Positions 46,771 through 58,281 of a DNA stretch of 64,000 nucleotides are shown here, piece after piece. The DNA comes from Edaphochlamys debaryana. Lineage: Eukaryota > Chlorophyta > Chlorophyceae > Chlamydomonadales. Position 1 is the first letter of the stretch. Each line of letters opens with the position of its first letter. The DNA is taken from NCBI GenBank assembly GCA_016858145.1, contig JAEHOE010000040.1, positions 186,001 through 250,000 of the forward strand, given 5' to 3'. Under the pieces are notes generated by a model. That model was not told the DNA's origin. It was given only the letters and a program-made list of their open reading frames with translations, and ran no database searches. A program made the translations under genes and the position numbers.

Positions 46771-47061
46771 GTTGCGAACGGTGGGGGGGGGGGGGAGCGT
46801 GTTGGCGTCTCGGACAGGAGGATGGGGAGTCGTGGCAATGCGCAACCGGGTGACGGGTTGCGGGGGTGACAGGAAAGCGGCCAGGGGAAAAACGCAGCAC
46901 AGCGAGGATACGAGGGTGCAGGGCAGCGGTGCAGCGCTGACTGCATGAGGAGAGTCGTACGCCGTACTGAATGCGTGCTGGGGCCAGTCCGTGCCGTGCG
47001 AACCCCAAACTCTGCTCACTCCGCTCACTCGCTCACTACCACGCGCTGCGCCACCACCGCC

Positions 47062-49488
47062 ATGGCTTCCACTGCCCCACAACCCGACCTGGGCGCAATG
47101 CTGCTAGCGCCGCTTCACCTCATCCTCCCGCACTTGACCCGCGAGGAGCGTCGCGCCGTGCGCCGGCTGGGCCGCGCCTATCGCGAGGCGTTCGATAGGC
47201 AAGCCGTATCAGTAAGCCTGCTCGTGGAGCCGGGCCAACCCGTGGAGGAAGTGGAGCATGCGCTTCGCGGTTTCCTCGAGCGCGGCTGCCGCCCGCTCAA
47301 GCTTTCGATGCGCGTGGATAGCAGGCCGACTGCAGCCGACGAGAGCAGCGGGTAGGCCTGGGATGTAGAGTTGCTTGGTCCAATGCGCGCGCGAGATTTC
47401 CTGTGAGGAGCATCTCACCGGCACCCACCGCCCGCGCCTTCCCCTCGCGCAGGCTGCAGCTGCTGCGAGCACTCGGGGGAGGCGTCCTCGCTCTCACCAC
47501 TGCCCACGCGGGAGCTGCAGTTGGAAAGTCGGTTGCTTGTCGCGGACACAGCGGCCCTGATCTCAGCGGCTTTCCCGCAGCTCGAGCGGCTGGGCCTCAG
47601 CTTTCTGGGCTATGGCGAGTCCGGGCCCGCAGGCCTAGAGGACGCACTCCAGCTGCTCTTGGACCGAGAGCGCGGCGCCCCGCACCTCTCCCGCCTGGAC
47701 TTCGAGGCGTTCCCCTACACCGAAGGCTTGGCGAGGGTGTTGTCCCGCGCCACACAGCTCACAAGCCTGCACATGGACTTCAACTTGGAAGCCGAGGAGG
47801 AGGCCCTGGCCCTCTCCCGCCTAACGCACCTGAAGGCGCTGAAGGTCTCAGCGTGGGGCTACCAGCCAGCCCGGCATCCTGGAGACCCTCCTGTCCCCCC
47901 TCACGGCCCTCACGTCACTCCACCTGGACGTCGGGGCGAACTGCCTTCCCGGGCTGCTGTCGGACCTTCCCTCCCTGGCCGAGCTTGTCTCTGAACGCGC
48001 CAGCTTAGACCTCGACGTCTTCGCGAAGCTCACGGCCCTGACTAAGCTGGACCTTCACGCCCTGGTCCTGCCAAAGCCCATGTCCAAGCCCAAGTCCAAG
48101 CCCAAGTCGAAGGGCGCCGGTCCTGCATCTGGAGACTGGCGCTCTTGGCAGCTGCCTCCCAAGCTTGCCGAAGTCGAGCTGCGGGCCCAGACACCGGAGC
48201 CGCTGGCTGCGCTGCGGTCCTCACCTGTGCGCCTGGCCACGTGGTGTCTCAGCATGCGGCTCAAGGAGGACGTGCACCTCCAAGCCACGGCGGACCCTGG
48301 CGGCGGTGGCGAGCTGACTCCAGAAGCGGAGGCGGCGGTGTGCGCTGCAGCGGAGTTCCTGGCCGGACGGATGGACTCCAAGTCGAGCCTCTCGCTCCTC
48401 ATGACGGCTTTGGAGGACGAGGACAGCCTCACCGTGGTGGGCGTGGGCGGCAGAGATCCCGGCAGCCGCAGCCACACGGGCTGGCTGGAGGCGGTGGGCC
48501 GGGCCGGGGTCCCGCACATCCGCCTGTACTGCTTGGCCCTGGGCCCCCAAGACTTCGAGGTGCTGGCACGTCACACGGGGCTCAAGGTGGGGCTGGCGGT
48601 TGGCGAGATGGTACTTGCATGTGTCGCGAAGGGACCGTGAAACCAACGCCGGTAGGGGGCACTGCGGCGGGGTGCTGGCAGTGGGAAATGGAAGTGGGCA
48701 CTTTTGGCATTGCATGCCAGTGCGATGTGTCCACACTCTGCCCCTGTGTCCCTTGCTTGCGCCCCGTCCCCCAGTGCCTGGTACTCTCACAAGACAACGA
48801 GTACCCCCTGTCCGGGCTGCTGCTCCTGCCGCTGGCGCCACGGCTGGAGACCCTGGAGCTGGTGGGTGGTAGGGGCTGGGCAGGAGGGCCGGTGTCATTG
48901 GATGTGCGTGCGGCGTGAAGGTGTTGCGCGCATTACAACACGGAGTGAGATATGACAGGCGGCTGACAAGCCATGACGGGTTGGGTCGCGTGCCTAGTCC
49001 AGGCCGCTGTTGTACAGTTTGTAAAACGGTTACCCTCTTGGGCATAGCGACTGACCTTCGTAGGCATCAGATAATGATACCGTAAGGCCCCGTGCTGCCC
49101 TTTTATGCTCCCATCTCTGCCAACACCATGTCTGTCCCTTGCTGCATGGACCCCGCAGGCCGTCAACGACTGGTTCAAGCGCGTGAGGGCGGAGATGGGC
49201 CAGGAGGAATTGGAGAATTGGGGGGAGGAGGAGGACGAGGACGAGGAATGGGAGGTGGGCGTGCAGCACCCCGAGGGGGGCTATGTCCTTCCCCCAGAAC
49301 CCAGGGGCGTGCTGACGGCGCTGCTGTGTATGGGCCGGCGGCTCAAGGTGGTCGTGTTCAAGATTGGCAACGATGAGCCGGATCTGTGGGAGCTGAGGGA
49401 CGCGCAGCTCGATGCCGTCCTGACCCAAGTGCGCAGCGGGGTGGAGGCGCTGGGCGGCGACAGCCTGAGGCTGGAGGCACGCAAGTAG
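47062..49488 (+). pseudogene. Leucine-rich-repeat-type protein gene with a 1-base frameshift
   Basis: Exons: 47062-47351, 47460-48586, 48775-48861, 49159-49488. The N-terminus (LAPLHLILPHLTREERRAVR) resembles the F-box-like start of algal LRR proteins. Exon 2 has LRR-like segments such as LTSLHMDFNLEAEEEALALS and, in the next frame, LTALTSLHLDV and LTALTKLDLHALVL. The exon lengths sum to 1834, one base too many, and the reading must move by +1 between 47843 and about 47880. Corrected, it would be 610 aa. It may be a sequencing or assembly error or a young pseudogene; downstream reading frames stay open and splice sites are intact, which favours an error or a very recent mutation. An internal KPKSKPKSK linker and an acidic EEEDEDEEWE stretch are visible. 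Function unknown. Confidence 0.65.
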
Positions 49489-49639
49489 AAGCAAGTGGCA
49501 ACGAGGCCGTGGGCGAAAGGCCAGGAGGGCGATGGCATTGTCTCTTGTCTGCACGCATGATGTCGCCTGCGGAGCCCCTGTGATTGGGGTGGGCGGTAAG
49601 GGACGCTCTGCTGTGGGTCTGCCGCCGTGCCGCGGGTCT

Positions 49640-49840
49640 GGCATTTCTTTAGAGAAGCGAAGCGCTTGTCTCCATTGACAGGCAGAGCTGCTCGGCATGG
49701 CCGCAATGCCCGTAGCGGCTTGCCGCCGAGGGCGAGCAAGAAAAAACGATGGACGAGGGGTGTTGCAGCGCATGCCCTTGTACGTGGCTTCGGGACGCAG
49801 ACGCATGGGTCGATAGGACTCGGAGGTTTGAAGCACATCC
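49640..49840 (+). repeat. Dispersed repeat, right copy, after the LRR gene
   Basis: TTTAGAGAAGCGAAGCGCTT, ATTGACAGGCAGAGC, GATGGACGAGG and GCAGCGCATGCCCTTG occur in the same order and spacing class as at 46438-46770. It lies in the 3' UTR of the LRR gene. Confidence 0.6.
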
Positions 49841-50191
49841 GGGCCTGTGTACCAGTTGGAAGTGAAAACCTGAATGGCATGCGGTGCTGGCAGAGGATGG
49901 CAAGGGATAGAGCGTCTCTCAATCCGGGGCGTCTGTGGGACGTCGGAGTCAAGGTAGGGGTCGAGACTGTGTGCTGTGCCCTTAAGCCCTCATTAGCGTT
50001 GCATACGTAGAGCATGCGGAGCGTACTGCAAGCGCCGCAGGAGTTGATGCTGGTGTTCTCTTAGGAGGGACATCGCCGGTGAACAGGGGTGTGGGCCGTG
50101 GTGTTGCTGGGTGTTGGACCGCTCGGGGTGAGAGCGTGATGTCCTGGCGTTGGGTGCTGTCAGCACACGACACGGTGGGGGATGCGGTTGC

Positions 50192-50196
50192 TGTAA
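50192..50196 (+). promoter_or_regulatory. Poly(A) signal TGTAA for the LRR gene
   Basis: First plus-strand TGTAA seen past the stop at 49488, about 700 bp downstream. Confidence 0.4.
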
Positions 50197-50349
50197 GGAG
50201 AGGTGTCAAGACTCCAGAGTGTGTCCGCGGTGCTTGAGGATGAGGCACTGCTGGCGGCCACGCGCGTCCCCACTGCCCCGTCCCCCCCCGGCCTCTCTTG
50301 CCCCGCTGCTTCTTCGGCCTGGGGTCCGCATGGCCGCTCATTCGCTCCA

Positions 50350-50364
50350 TTACACTGCTTTACA
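50350..50364 (-). promoter_or_regulatory. Two adjacent poly(A) signals for the DRC5-like gene
   Basis: TTACA occurs at 50350-50354 and 50360-50364 (TGTAA on the minus strand), about 590-600 bp past the stop at 50955. Another lies at 50500. Confidence 0.45.
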
Positions 50365-50954
50365 ACAGCGTAGCAAGCTGGGCGGCGGTTGACGGTTGCC
50401 GACAAGTACGACAGACCGTGCGGAGCATGTGGAGCTTTCACTCGCCGTCACTGCGTCTCCACACGAAGCAGGTCCGACACCAGCTTCACCAGCGTTCGCT
50501 TACATACTTGCTTATCGTGGGGTTTCACAGCGCAGCGGCTGTGTGGTCTGCCATCCTTACGGGAATCACGGCTACCACGTTACCACCGCCTTCTAGCGGC
50601 CGACCCCAGACCAGGACTGGACATAGGGCCGATACCCGGTGCCCAGACCTCCGCGGAGGCCAGGCATATGACCTTCTGCCAGGCGCCTTGACCATGCTTG
50701 CCCTGCGCGCCCGCCTACCTAAATCCCTGCCCCAGACGCTCACATCCTGCTGCTGCGTTCTCACGCGCGCATCATGTCTCCATGCCCATGGTGCGCCACC
50801 GGTACCCGCTCACCTACAAGACTCTACCCTCCTACCCCTCCAGGACGCTCGCATCCACAGCACCGTCCTGCCCCCCCTCCCACCTCGCACTGTGCCCTCT
50901 CCCCGCCTCCCCCTTTTCCTATTCCCCACGCCCCGACCTCCGCCCCGCTCCGCC

Positions 50955-53928
50955 TCACTTGCCCCCCAGCACGCGCGCCTTGTCCACCCGCTCCTGCCGC
51001 GCGCGCAGGTTCTCGGCAATGGCGATCTCGTCGTCCGGGTTGATGCCGGTCATGCGCAGGTCCAGTAACTGGGGGACCCGAGGGAGAGAGGGAGGAGGAT
51101 GCGGTTGTGTCAGCGGGTGTTGCTGTGCAGGCTGAGGGCTGGATGGGGTTGGTGTAGAGGACTTGGGGCAGGCCCACTGCGCCTGCCGTGCTATCAGCTC
51201 GCCTTTCTGCTGACGACGTCCACTCCCCACTGCGGCGCCCAGCCGCCCGCATGATGGGCTCCCAGCAGCCGCACCTCAGCAGGACCCATTCCCCATTGCC
51301 CTCATCCTGCCCTTCCCCACCCTGTCCCCTCCCCCGCCTCACCCGCACGCTGGTGTTCTGCTCCAGCGCCCTCCGCACCGCCGAGCAGCTCTCCTCGCCG
51401 TACTGGTTGCACGACAGGTCCAGCTCCGTCACCACGTTGTTCAGCCGCAGCAGGGCCACCACGGCCGCGGCGGTGCCCTGGAAGGGAAGGGAAGGCAAGG
51501 GAAGCGAAGGAAAGGAAGACGGATGAGTTCAGGGCCAGGGTTGGTGCGCGGAGAGGGTGGTTGCCACGGTGGAGCAGCGCACGGCATCGTTACGGCACCC
51601 GCTGACGGGCACTGGCCTGCCCTCGCAGAACCCCCACCCACTCCGTCACCCCCACCCCCACCCGGCCCTGCCCCCACCTGCCCCGCCGCGTTGGCGCTGA
51701 TGTTGAGTCGCTCCAGGGTGGTGCTGCCGCGCACCGACTCCACCACGGCCTTGCAGCCCTCGTCGCCCATGCGGTTCAGCCGCAGGTTGACGGACAGCAG
51801 GCACTGCGGGGGCGCGAAAGGGGTGGTACGCAGTAGCGGCGGTTATGAGTGCAGCTTGAAGCCAGGTGAGGGCGAACCCAGACAACACGCGCATCCTGCC
51901 CAAGGTCGACCCGCGCCCGCGACCGCCCCACGCCTCCATAACTCCTGGGCCGCACCTGGTTGTTCTTGAAGGCTCGCGCCAGGGACTTGGCGCCCTCGGT
52001 GTGGATCTGGTTGTCGTGCAGCTCCAGCAGCGAGATGACCGAGTGGCCGTCCAGCAGCTTGGCCAGCGCGCGCACGCCGCGGTCGGCGATCTTGTTGTGG
52101 GAGAGGTTGAGGTGCGTGATGGACAGGTTCTCAACCAGGCCCGAGGCCAGCATGCGGACCTGGGGATGGGGGCGATCGAGGGCCGTACCGGTAACGCGGC
52201 GGCGCACGGGATTGAGGGTTTCAAGGCTGTGGGGCCCGCCAGGAAGACACAAGCCCCGCCCTCCGCGCCGCGCCCGTCCCTCCCCTCCCCGACGCCCTGC
52301 CCCCCCACACCTTGTCGTCGTCCAGGGAGTTGTTGGAGAGGTCCAGGTAGGTGAGCGTCTCGGTGTGCTCCAGCGCCTTGGCCAGGCAGCGGCAGTCCGA
52401 CAGCTTCATGCCGAACAGCGAGCGGTCGTAGTCCATGCCCACCTCCTTGAGGTTGTACGACAGCGCCAGGGAGGAGGGCGTGCTGGAGAAGCGGGAGGCG
52501 GGCGGGAGGGGGGCAAGGCGGGCAGGGTTGGGCAGGGTGGTGGATGGATGGGAGGTGGACTGCGGGGACTCCCGTTCCACCGCTGTGCCTTGCCTGGACA
52601 TATGCACCTCCCTCCGCTGCCCTGCAACCTCCCACTCAGCATGGGCACTGCCCCGCCAGCTCCCCCACTCCTCCACTTCCGCTGCCCCCCGCCCCCCTCC
52701 TCTCCTCCCTCCAGGCCTCCCTCACTTGACCATGCAGTCGAACAGTATCTGCAGGTCCAGGTGCGAGGGCAGCTGCCGGATGTGCACCGTCTGCACGAAG
52801 CGCCGCGAGTAGGTGAGCAGGCGCTTGAGGCTGCTGAGGTCTGTGATGGCGGGGTCGTACCTGGCGGCGCGGGGGGCGGGGGTGTAAGAGCCAGCAGCGG
52901 GGTCTAATGTCTATGCCTATGCCGCTTGCTAGCTCCTCTCGCTCCTCGGCGATATCTGAAGACGCCTCAACCCGCGCCCCCGCCAAACCCCTGACGGCAC
53001 CTCCCGGGACCCAGGCTCACTGCTCCAGGAACTCCTGCAGGTTGCGCTCAAAGAACAGCTGCTTCCACGAGTAGCCGTGCGCCGCTACCTGCGCACGGAG
53101 GGACCAAGGCCGCGGGTCAGCACCCGCAGCAGCTTGAACTGCAATGGTCCGGCGGGCTGCAACCCTGCGCTCTACCCTGGCCCCCGCCATGCGAGACTCG
53201 TCGGTTCATGGGTGTTGCAGCCTCCGCATCCTACAGCTGTGTTTGGACTGAGGACAGCTTCACAACCCGGCTATCCCCGCTCGGGCCTCCTTCTCGCAAC
53301 AGGCTGCGGCCCCCACCTCGCAGTTCTTCCAGCGCGCTTGGGCTCTCCGCTTCCAGTAGTCTTCATCGGCTATCAACTGGGCAATTGAAAGGGGGGGTGG
53401 GGAGAAAGGACGTGGGACAGGTGCGGCAGCCCGGTGAAAGAACCCCTCCTCGATTCAGCCAGTGCCCCACGCAGTCCCCCACCTTGTGCCCCACCCAGCC
53501 GCAAGCGGCTGTACGCCAAATGGCCCCAACCAGGTGGCCAGAACTCAGTGGCCCCACACGCTCATCGGTAGCCCATGGCAACCATCCCACGCTGACCCTC
53601 TGCAAGCGTACCCCTCTGGGTCCAGAGCTGCAGCCACAGCCCCCCTCCCTCCTGCGGCCCCGCTCCGCACGCTCCCCAGTGGCTAGCTGTTCCTTGCGCT
53701 CTTTCCGCCGCTGAAAAGCTCTTGCAGCCCGCAGAGGGCGCGGCATGCCATGTCGCGCGGCCTTACCGTCCCTACTAGCTCCAGCGGCAGGTCCAGCGGC
53801 AGAATGTCGATGATTCGCTTAACATACTTGTCTGGCAGCGGTCCAAACGTGGGACAGCCCTCAAAGTTCGCGGCGACGACCTTCACGCAGAGGTCTTTCA
53901 GCGGGGTTATCAGCAGTGGAGCCGACAT
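50955..53928 (-). CDS. DRC5: Dynein regulatory complex subunit 5 (TCTE1/FAP155-like) LRR protein
   Basis: Nine exons (minus): 53928-53767, 53376-53317, 53088-53021, 52860-52726, 52482-52311, 52159-51956, 51803-51678, 51477-51343, 51068-50955; 391 aa. The N-terminus follows the TCTE1 plan: LKDLCVKVVAANF, a Leu/Pro block, ADEDYWKRRAQARW, then HGYSWKQLFFERNLQEFL. From about residue 145 there are ribonuclease-inhibitor-type LRRs: LTYLDLSNNSLDDDK, ITHLNLSHNKIADRG, LLELHDNQIHTEG, LSVNLRLNRMGDEG, LERLNISANAAG and VTELDLSCNQYGEE. TCTE1 (DRC5) is a subunit of the nexin-dynein regulatory complex that links outer doublets and controls axonemal dynein. Other LRR proteins share the repeats, but the N-terminal similarity argues for DRC5. 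Divergent from the gene at 54298. Confidence 0.85.
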
Positions 53929-54297
53929 GGCTGCTATATATTATCCTAGGTAGCTGTTCCAGGCAAGTTAGCTAGGACTCGGCTTGTTATCGCTGCTTGG
54001 CGCGCGCGACGCTACGAGACATTCTGCGCAGGTGTCGTCATGTGCATTATCAAGAAGGAAGCAACGGGTATCGCATGGGGCTGCTCGGGAGCGGCCTCTC
54101 GTCTCCTCGAAGAACCGGCTCATCCGGCACAGTCTTGCCGGGCTCTCGCATCGCCCCGTTAGACCCCACTAAACAATACAGAATCGCTCATAGACTGTAA
54201 TTGCGTCCAGCTAGGCGAGATCCGACCCCTGCCCGCTCGGCTTGCCTCGTGCCACACCCTCGATTGTGCCTTGCTCGCCCTATAGCGCTCACCCAAA
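53929..54297. promoter_or_regulatory. Divergent intergenic region, DRC5-like / tRNA-binding protein
   Basis: These 369 bp separate divergent starts. An AT-rich TATATA run at about 53935-53942 is too close to the DRC5 start codon to be its TATA box and is probably 5' UTR. Confidence 0.4.
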
Positions 54298-56099
54298 ATG
54301 GCCTCCCAGCTTAACAGCGTTCGTCGCACCGCTGGGGCTCGCCAATCTCGCCGCGCGGACACCCTGCCATTCACGGCGTACCGGGCAGCGACCCGGCCAG
54401 CCTTCGGCCAGACCGCGACGCCCTACGGCCAGGCCCTGCAGGCTCTCAAGCTGCAGGAGCAGCACCTGCGAACCATCTGCCGGGCGGCGGAGGCGGCCCC
54501 GGCGCCCGCTCCGGTGCGGAAGGGCGAGGGGTGAGGGGCGAGGTGTGGATGGCCCGAGGCCCCGAGCTGCACAGCATCCAAGCCACGACAGGGGGCCATC
54601 GAGCTACCCAAATAGGCTTTAAGGGGCGACTGTATCTTGATACGGGCCCAAGGACCAGTCCTGGTCCTTTGTTTGGGTTGCCCCTGTGTAGATGATGGGG
54701 TGGTGCGTGGAGGGCGTCTCTCCCACGGTTGTGCGCCTCTCCCCCTCTCGTCCTGCGTCCAGGCCCCTGCCGCGTCGGCCGATGAGCCCGCAGCGGACCC
54801 CGCCACGATGGACATCCGCATTGGCAAGATCGTCAAGGTCGAGCAGCACCCCGACGCAGACAGGTACACAAACTGGGCAGCAAGCCCCTGCACGGAAGGG
54901 GCCCGGGGCCCACGTCCATGAGGACAGGCCGCACAGTGCAGCGGGTGATGCCTGCGCCGCCGGGCTGCCCCTACCTTGACCAGACCCTGACCCCGCCCCT
55001 GTTGCCCGTCCTCTCTCCCTTGCGCGCTCAGCCTCTACGTGGAGCAGATTGATGTGGGGGAGCCCGAGCCGCGCACCATTGTGTCGGGGCTGGTCAAGTT
55101 CGTGCCCCTGGCGGAGATGCAGGCACGTGGGGGCGGGGGCACGGGCATTGGGGAGCAGGAGGCGCCATGCCGGGTGTGGCCACTGCTGGACTGCTGCAGC
55201 GGGCACGGCGCGCAGGAGCTCTCCTCAGCAAAGGGTTTTACTGGGACTGGTTCTACCGATAGGTCGCGCTGCAGCGGGGCAGCAGCTGAGGAGGGGAGAC
55301 AAGACCTAGATAAACAGCTAAAGGGTGCGTGGCCTCGTTGATATGTGTGGATCTGCAATGGGGGGCTGACGTTCGAGCAGGCAGGGTTCTGAAGGGCTGG
55401 TTGTGTACTGGTCTCTGTGCCTGGGCACGGACGGCTCGATGTGGTGTCGCCAAGGCCATGGGATCACACCTCTGCTCCTGTGGCCCTGGCCCCATTCCAC
55501 CACCAGGACCGCAAGGTGATCGTGCTGTGCAACCTCAAGCCCCGCAACATGCGCGGCATCAAGTCCAACGGCATGGTGCGCTGGGTCGATACCAGTATGG
55601 GGAGGGGCGTGCGGTCTTGCCCACGTGGTGCCGGGAGCGGGGCTGTGAGTTCGCGGCCTGGGGGCCTATGAGATCAAGCATCCACCACCTGCGGGCGTCG
55701 CTGCCTCTCCCCCGGCGCCAGGTGCTGTGCGCCAGCAACGACGCCCACGACGTGGTCGAGCCCCTGGCACCCCCCGCGGAGGCGCCCGTGGGCGAGCGCG
55801 TGTGGTTTGGCGAGGACGGCAAGGGCCAGGTGCGCAGGCGCAGGGCTCCACTTCCTGCCCACGCATTTCCGCGGCACATCCTTCCTCGCCGAACCTATGC
55901 GCTGCCTGCTCCACCCCGCTCCACCCCGCAGGCCGCCGCCGCGGAGCCCAACCGGGTGCAGAAGAAGAAGCTGTGGGAGGCCGTGCAGCCGCTGCTCAAG
56001 ACGGATGCCGACGCCACGGCGCGGTTCCGGGACGCGGTCATGCTCACCTCGGCGGGGCCGGTGCGTGCTGTGTCGCTCAAGGGCGCCAACATTGCGTGA
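54298..56099 (+). CDS. AIMP1/EMAPII/Trbp111-type tRNA-binding protein, probably organelle-targeted
   Basis: Exons: 54298-54513, 54763-54863, 55032-55122, 55507-55575, 55722-55829, 55932-56099; 250 aa. The first 45 residues are Arg/Ala/Ser/Thr-rich without acids, like a transit peptide, followed by an Ala/Pro linker. From about residue 88 there is an EMAPII-like OB fold: [58 protein letters not shown] and VLCASN, then the EMAPII-type C-terminal extension ending in KGANIA. Such domains bind tRNA and often help aminoacyl-tRNA synthetases. The exon 1 donor (54513, GTGCGG) was chosen because it keeps phase; the better-looking GTGAGG at 54531 would break the frame. Intron 3 must use a GC donor at 55123. 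Confidence 0.88.
55122..55124 (+). other. GC-AG intron donor in the tRNA-binding protein gene
   Basis: The exon ends GAGATGCAG and the intron starts GCACGTG. The conserved run [14 protein letters not shown] is in frame only with this junction; the GT two bases further on would shift the frame. Confidence 0.65.
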
Positions 56100-56306
56100 G
56101 CTGAGGGTCAACTGCTGATAGAGCGGGGGAGTGGAGACCGGAGAGGCGAGGGCAACTGAATGGAGTGAAGCGTAAGGGTGCGCTTGACGAGTGGGGTGGG
56201 CGGTTGCCTAGGTTTGGTGTGCATGGGTTTACGGCCGCGAGCGTTGCGTGTTGGCGGAGGCTGGCAGGAGCGTGGTGTTGCCTGTAGGTCGTGGGTTGCT
56301 CCCAAG

Positions 56307-56311
56307 TGTAA
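56307..56311 (+). promoter_or_regulatory. Poly(A) signal TGTAA for the tRNA-binding protein gene
   Basis: TGTAA 208 bp past the stop at 56099. The rest of 56100-57120 shows no supported gene. Confidence 0.55.
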
Positions 56312-57120
56312 GCTGTACCAGAGGCGTCATCAGGAGTGTCTGGAGCGGGGCTGTAGCCATCCTACCCACTCTCCCTAGCACCGACGAGCGAAGCGGGGCC
56401 CGCTCGGGCCCGCTTAGCGGGGCGGGAACAGGCCCGGGCACAGGGGGCCGCCAGCCGTCTTTGAAGGAAGCCGCATCTGCTCGTACCTGCCGTCCCGGTC
56501 TTGACAAGGCCTGCTGTTCCAGCTCTAGCGATGCTACCGACAGGACGAAGTTCTGCAGTCCCGCAGCGCTCTGTGCAAGTCTACGACGCGGCGAGCAGCT
56601 AGGAAGCTGGGAGAACTAGCCTTTAGGCGCGGAGGCCCTTCCGACAACGGCCCGCCGGGAGCCGGGAGGCAGAGCCTCAGGCACATCAAGCGATGAAGGT
56701 ATGCGAGTGTAGAAGTCGAAGTCCTGGCGGCTCGCGCAGGAGTGCCTTCGCGATGTGCAGCTTGTGCAGGGCCCCAGCGTACCCCCGTATCTGCTACCCT
56801 GAGTAGCCCACTAGTACGTGCAACGTCTGAGCCCAGGTAATGAGCCCGGCTCCTTGGTTTCGTCATCTGTGCGGCAGTAGATGCGGTCCGGTCCGTGAAG
56901 GCCCCGCCGGCTCACCAGCTCCCTCAACACTCTGAGTTTTCTAATTACTTCACTAGTCTCACACGACATCAGTACACTATCACCGGACGCGTGGCAGCAA
57001 CAGAAACTGGTTAAAGTGCAATTGGCGCGTACCTGGCCCGCGACGTCTCTCCTCGCACCAGCTGCCAAGTAGACCCACGAGCAAGCCTTCAGTTTGGCAG
57101 ACGAGCGGTACTCAGCAGCG

Positions 57121-57630
57121 ATGGTCTGCCCTCCGGCCGCGCCCTTCGTGGGACGGGGCTGCAGCGCGGCAAGCTCTGCTTGCTGCCCCATGGACTCTCT
57201 CAGCGTGCGTGTATCACAGCCAATCAAGCGAAGCGCAACGACGTCCTCGGCCGTCGGGTGCATGCCTGCCGGCGCCTGGTCGACCGCCGACGCCAAGCCC
57301 CGCCGCTCCGATTGCGGCGGCACAAGTGCTTCTGAGGACAGCACCATCTCCTGCAACGCGCTGGCGCTCACTGGTTGTAGCGCCGCCCGCGGAGAAGTTG
57401 AGGAGCCGCGCGGCGATGCATCTGGAGACCACCATTGCTGCGAGTGGCTGGCGCCTGTCCTCGCATCTTCTCCATCGGCAGCCGTAATGTCGGCCAGCCC
57501 CTGCCCCAAGGTCGGTGCGGGACGCCGGGCGTCTCGGCCCCCCCTTCCCCGCGGCGTCCAAGTGTGCCGCCTGCCGCGCGTGAAGCGCTTCCTGGACCTG
57601 TGCAGCCTGGACGAAGGCAGCTACGAGTGA
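57121..57630 (+). CDS. Possible intronless hypothetical protein, 169 aa
   Basis: An open frame from a true ATG with mainly C/G third positions, strongest in the last 25 codons (end: RVKRFLDLCSLDEGSYE). The sequence is Cys/Ser/Ala-rich with no recognised motif. An antisense frame (57509 to 56811) is longer but ends many codons in A or T, so the plus strand was preferred. The region could also be a last exon of a gene whose earlier exons I could not define. A TGTAA follows at 58276. Confidence 0.35.
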   Translation: MVCPPAAPFVGRGCSAASSACCPMDSLSVRVSQPIKRSATTSSAVGCMPAGAWSTADAKPRRSDCGGTSASEDSTISCNALALTGCSAARGEVEEPRGDASGDHHCCEWLAPVLASSPSAAVMSASPCPKVGAGRRASRPPLPRGVQVCRLPRVKRFLDLCSLDEGSYE

Positions 57631-58281
57631 CGAGTGCATGGGGACATTAAACTCAATCGTGCAACTGGCGGAATTGTGTGACCGGGGAGGTAGGGATGGG
57701 GGATTATTGGGGTGAGGTCTACGCAAGACCTGGCCACCGCCATGACCGACACACAAGGGTGCAGAGCCGCATTTCAGCGTCGAGATCGAGGGATGGGAGC
57801 ATCAGCGATCTGAGGTTGTCAGTAGAGCTCTGTGCATAAGAGGGCGTTGATCTCTTCAACGGCCATAATCAGATGGCCCAATTCACTCTTCGTTTACCCT
57901 TGCTTCATTCTTTTACGTTCTTGTGAAGTGGACTGGCATCGATGTACATTTACCCTAGGCTGAGCACGGCAGGAGTTGGACTCGTAAGGGTTGCTGTGCT
58001 GGGCAACGAGGAAGCAGCGGGGGCCCTACAGCACCAGTCGATAGCCGCCACATTGGCAGCAAGCCGGCGGGTGCGTGATAGGGCGTGGATAGCGGAGCTG
58101 GTATGCTTCTGCCAATTGGCTCGGGAGCATGAACACGTGTTAGCTCGGTGGTCATGTCCAGTTGGAGTGGCGCGCGGACGGGGCGGTGCCCTCGTGCAGC
58201 CCTGGGTTCTGGTGCTGGGGATCAGAATGGGGAGGGGGGCAGTAATGTCACGGACTGTGACTACCAGAGGATGCATGTAAT

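Larger units (their letters stand above)
49489..50954. other. Convergent 3' regions of the LRR gene and the DRC5-like gene
   Basis: It holds a plus-strand TGTAA at 50192-50196 and minus-strand TGTAA signals at 50350-50354, 50360-50364 and 50500-50504. If used, the LRR and DRC5 transcripts end about 150 bp apart. No open frame here has support. Confidence 0.5.

Noticed and set aside
47851..47875. A 25-nt 'intron' (AAG|GTCTCA...CCAG|CCC) that would restore the LRR frame
   Set aside because: Far below the size at which a spliceosomal intron can be removed; a one-base indel is simpler.
53935..53945. TATATA run upstream of the DRC5-like start
   Set aside because: Only about 7 bp from the start codon, too close to act as a TATA box for that transcript.
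56811..57509. 232-codon minus-strand ORF opposite the possible gene at 57121
   Set aside because: Starts at a non-ATG codon and has many A/T third positions; the plus strand shows better codon use.
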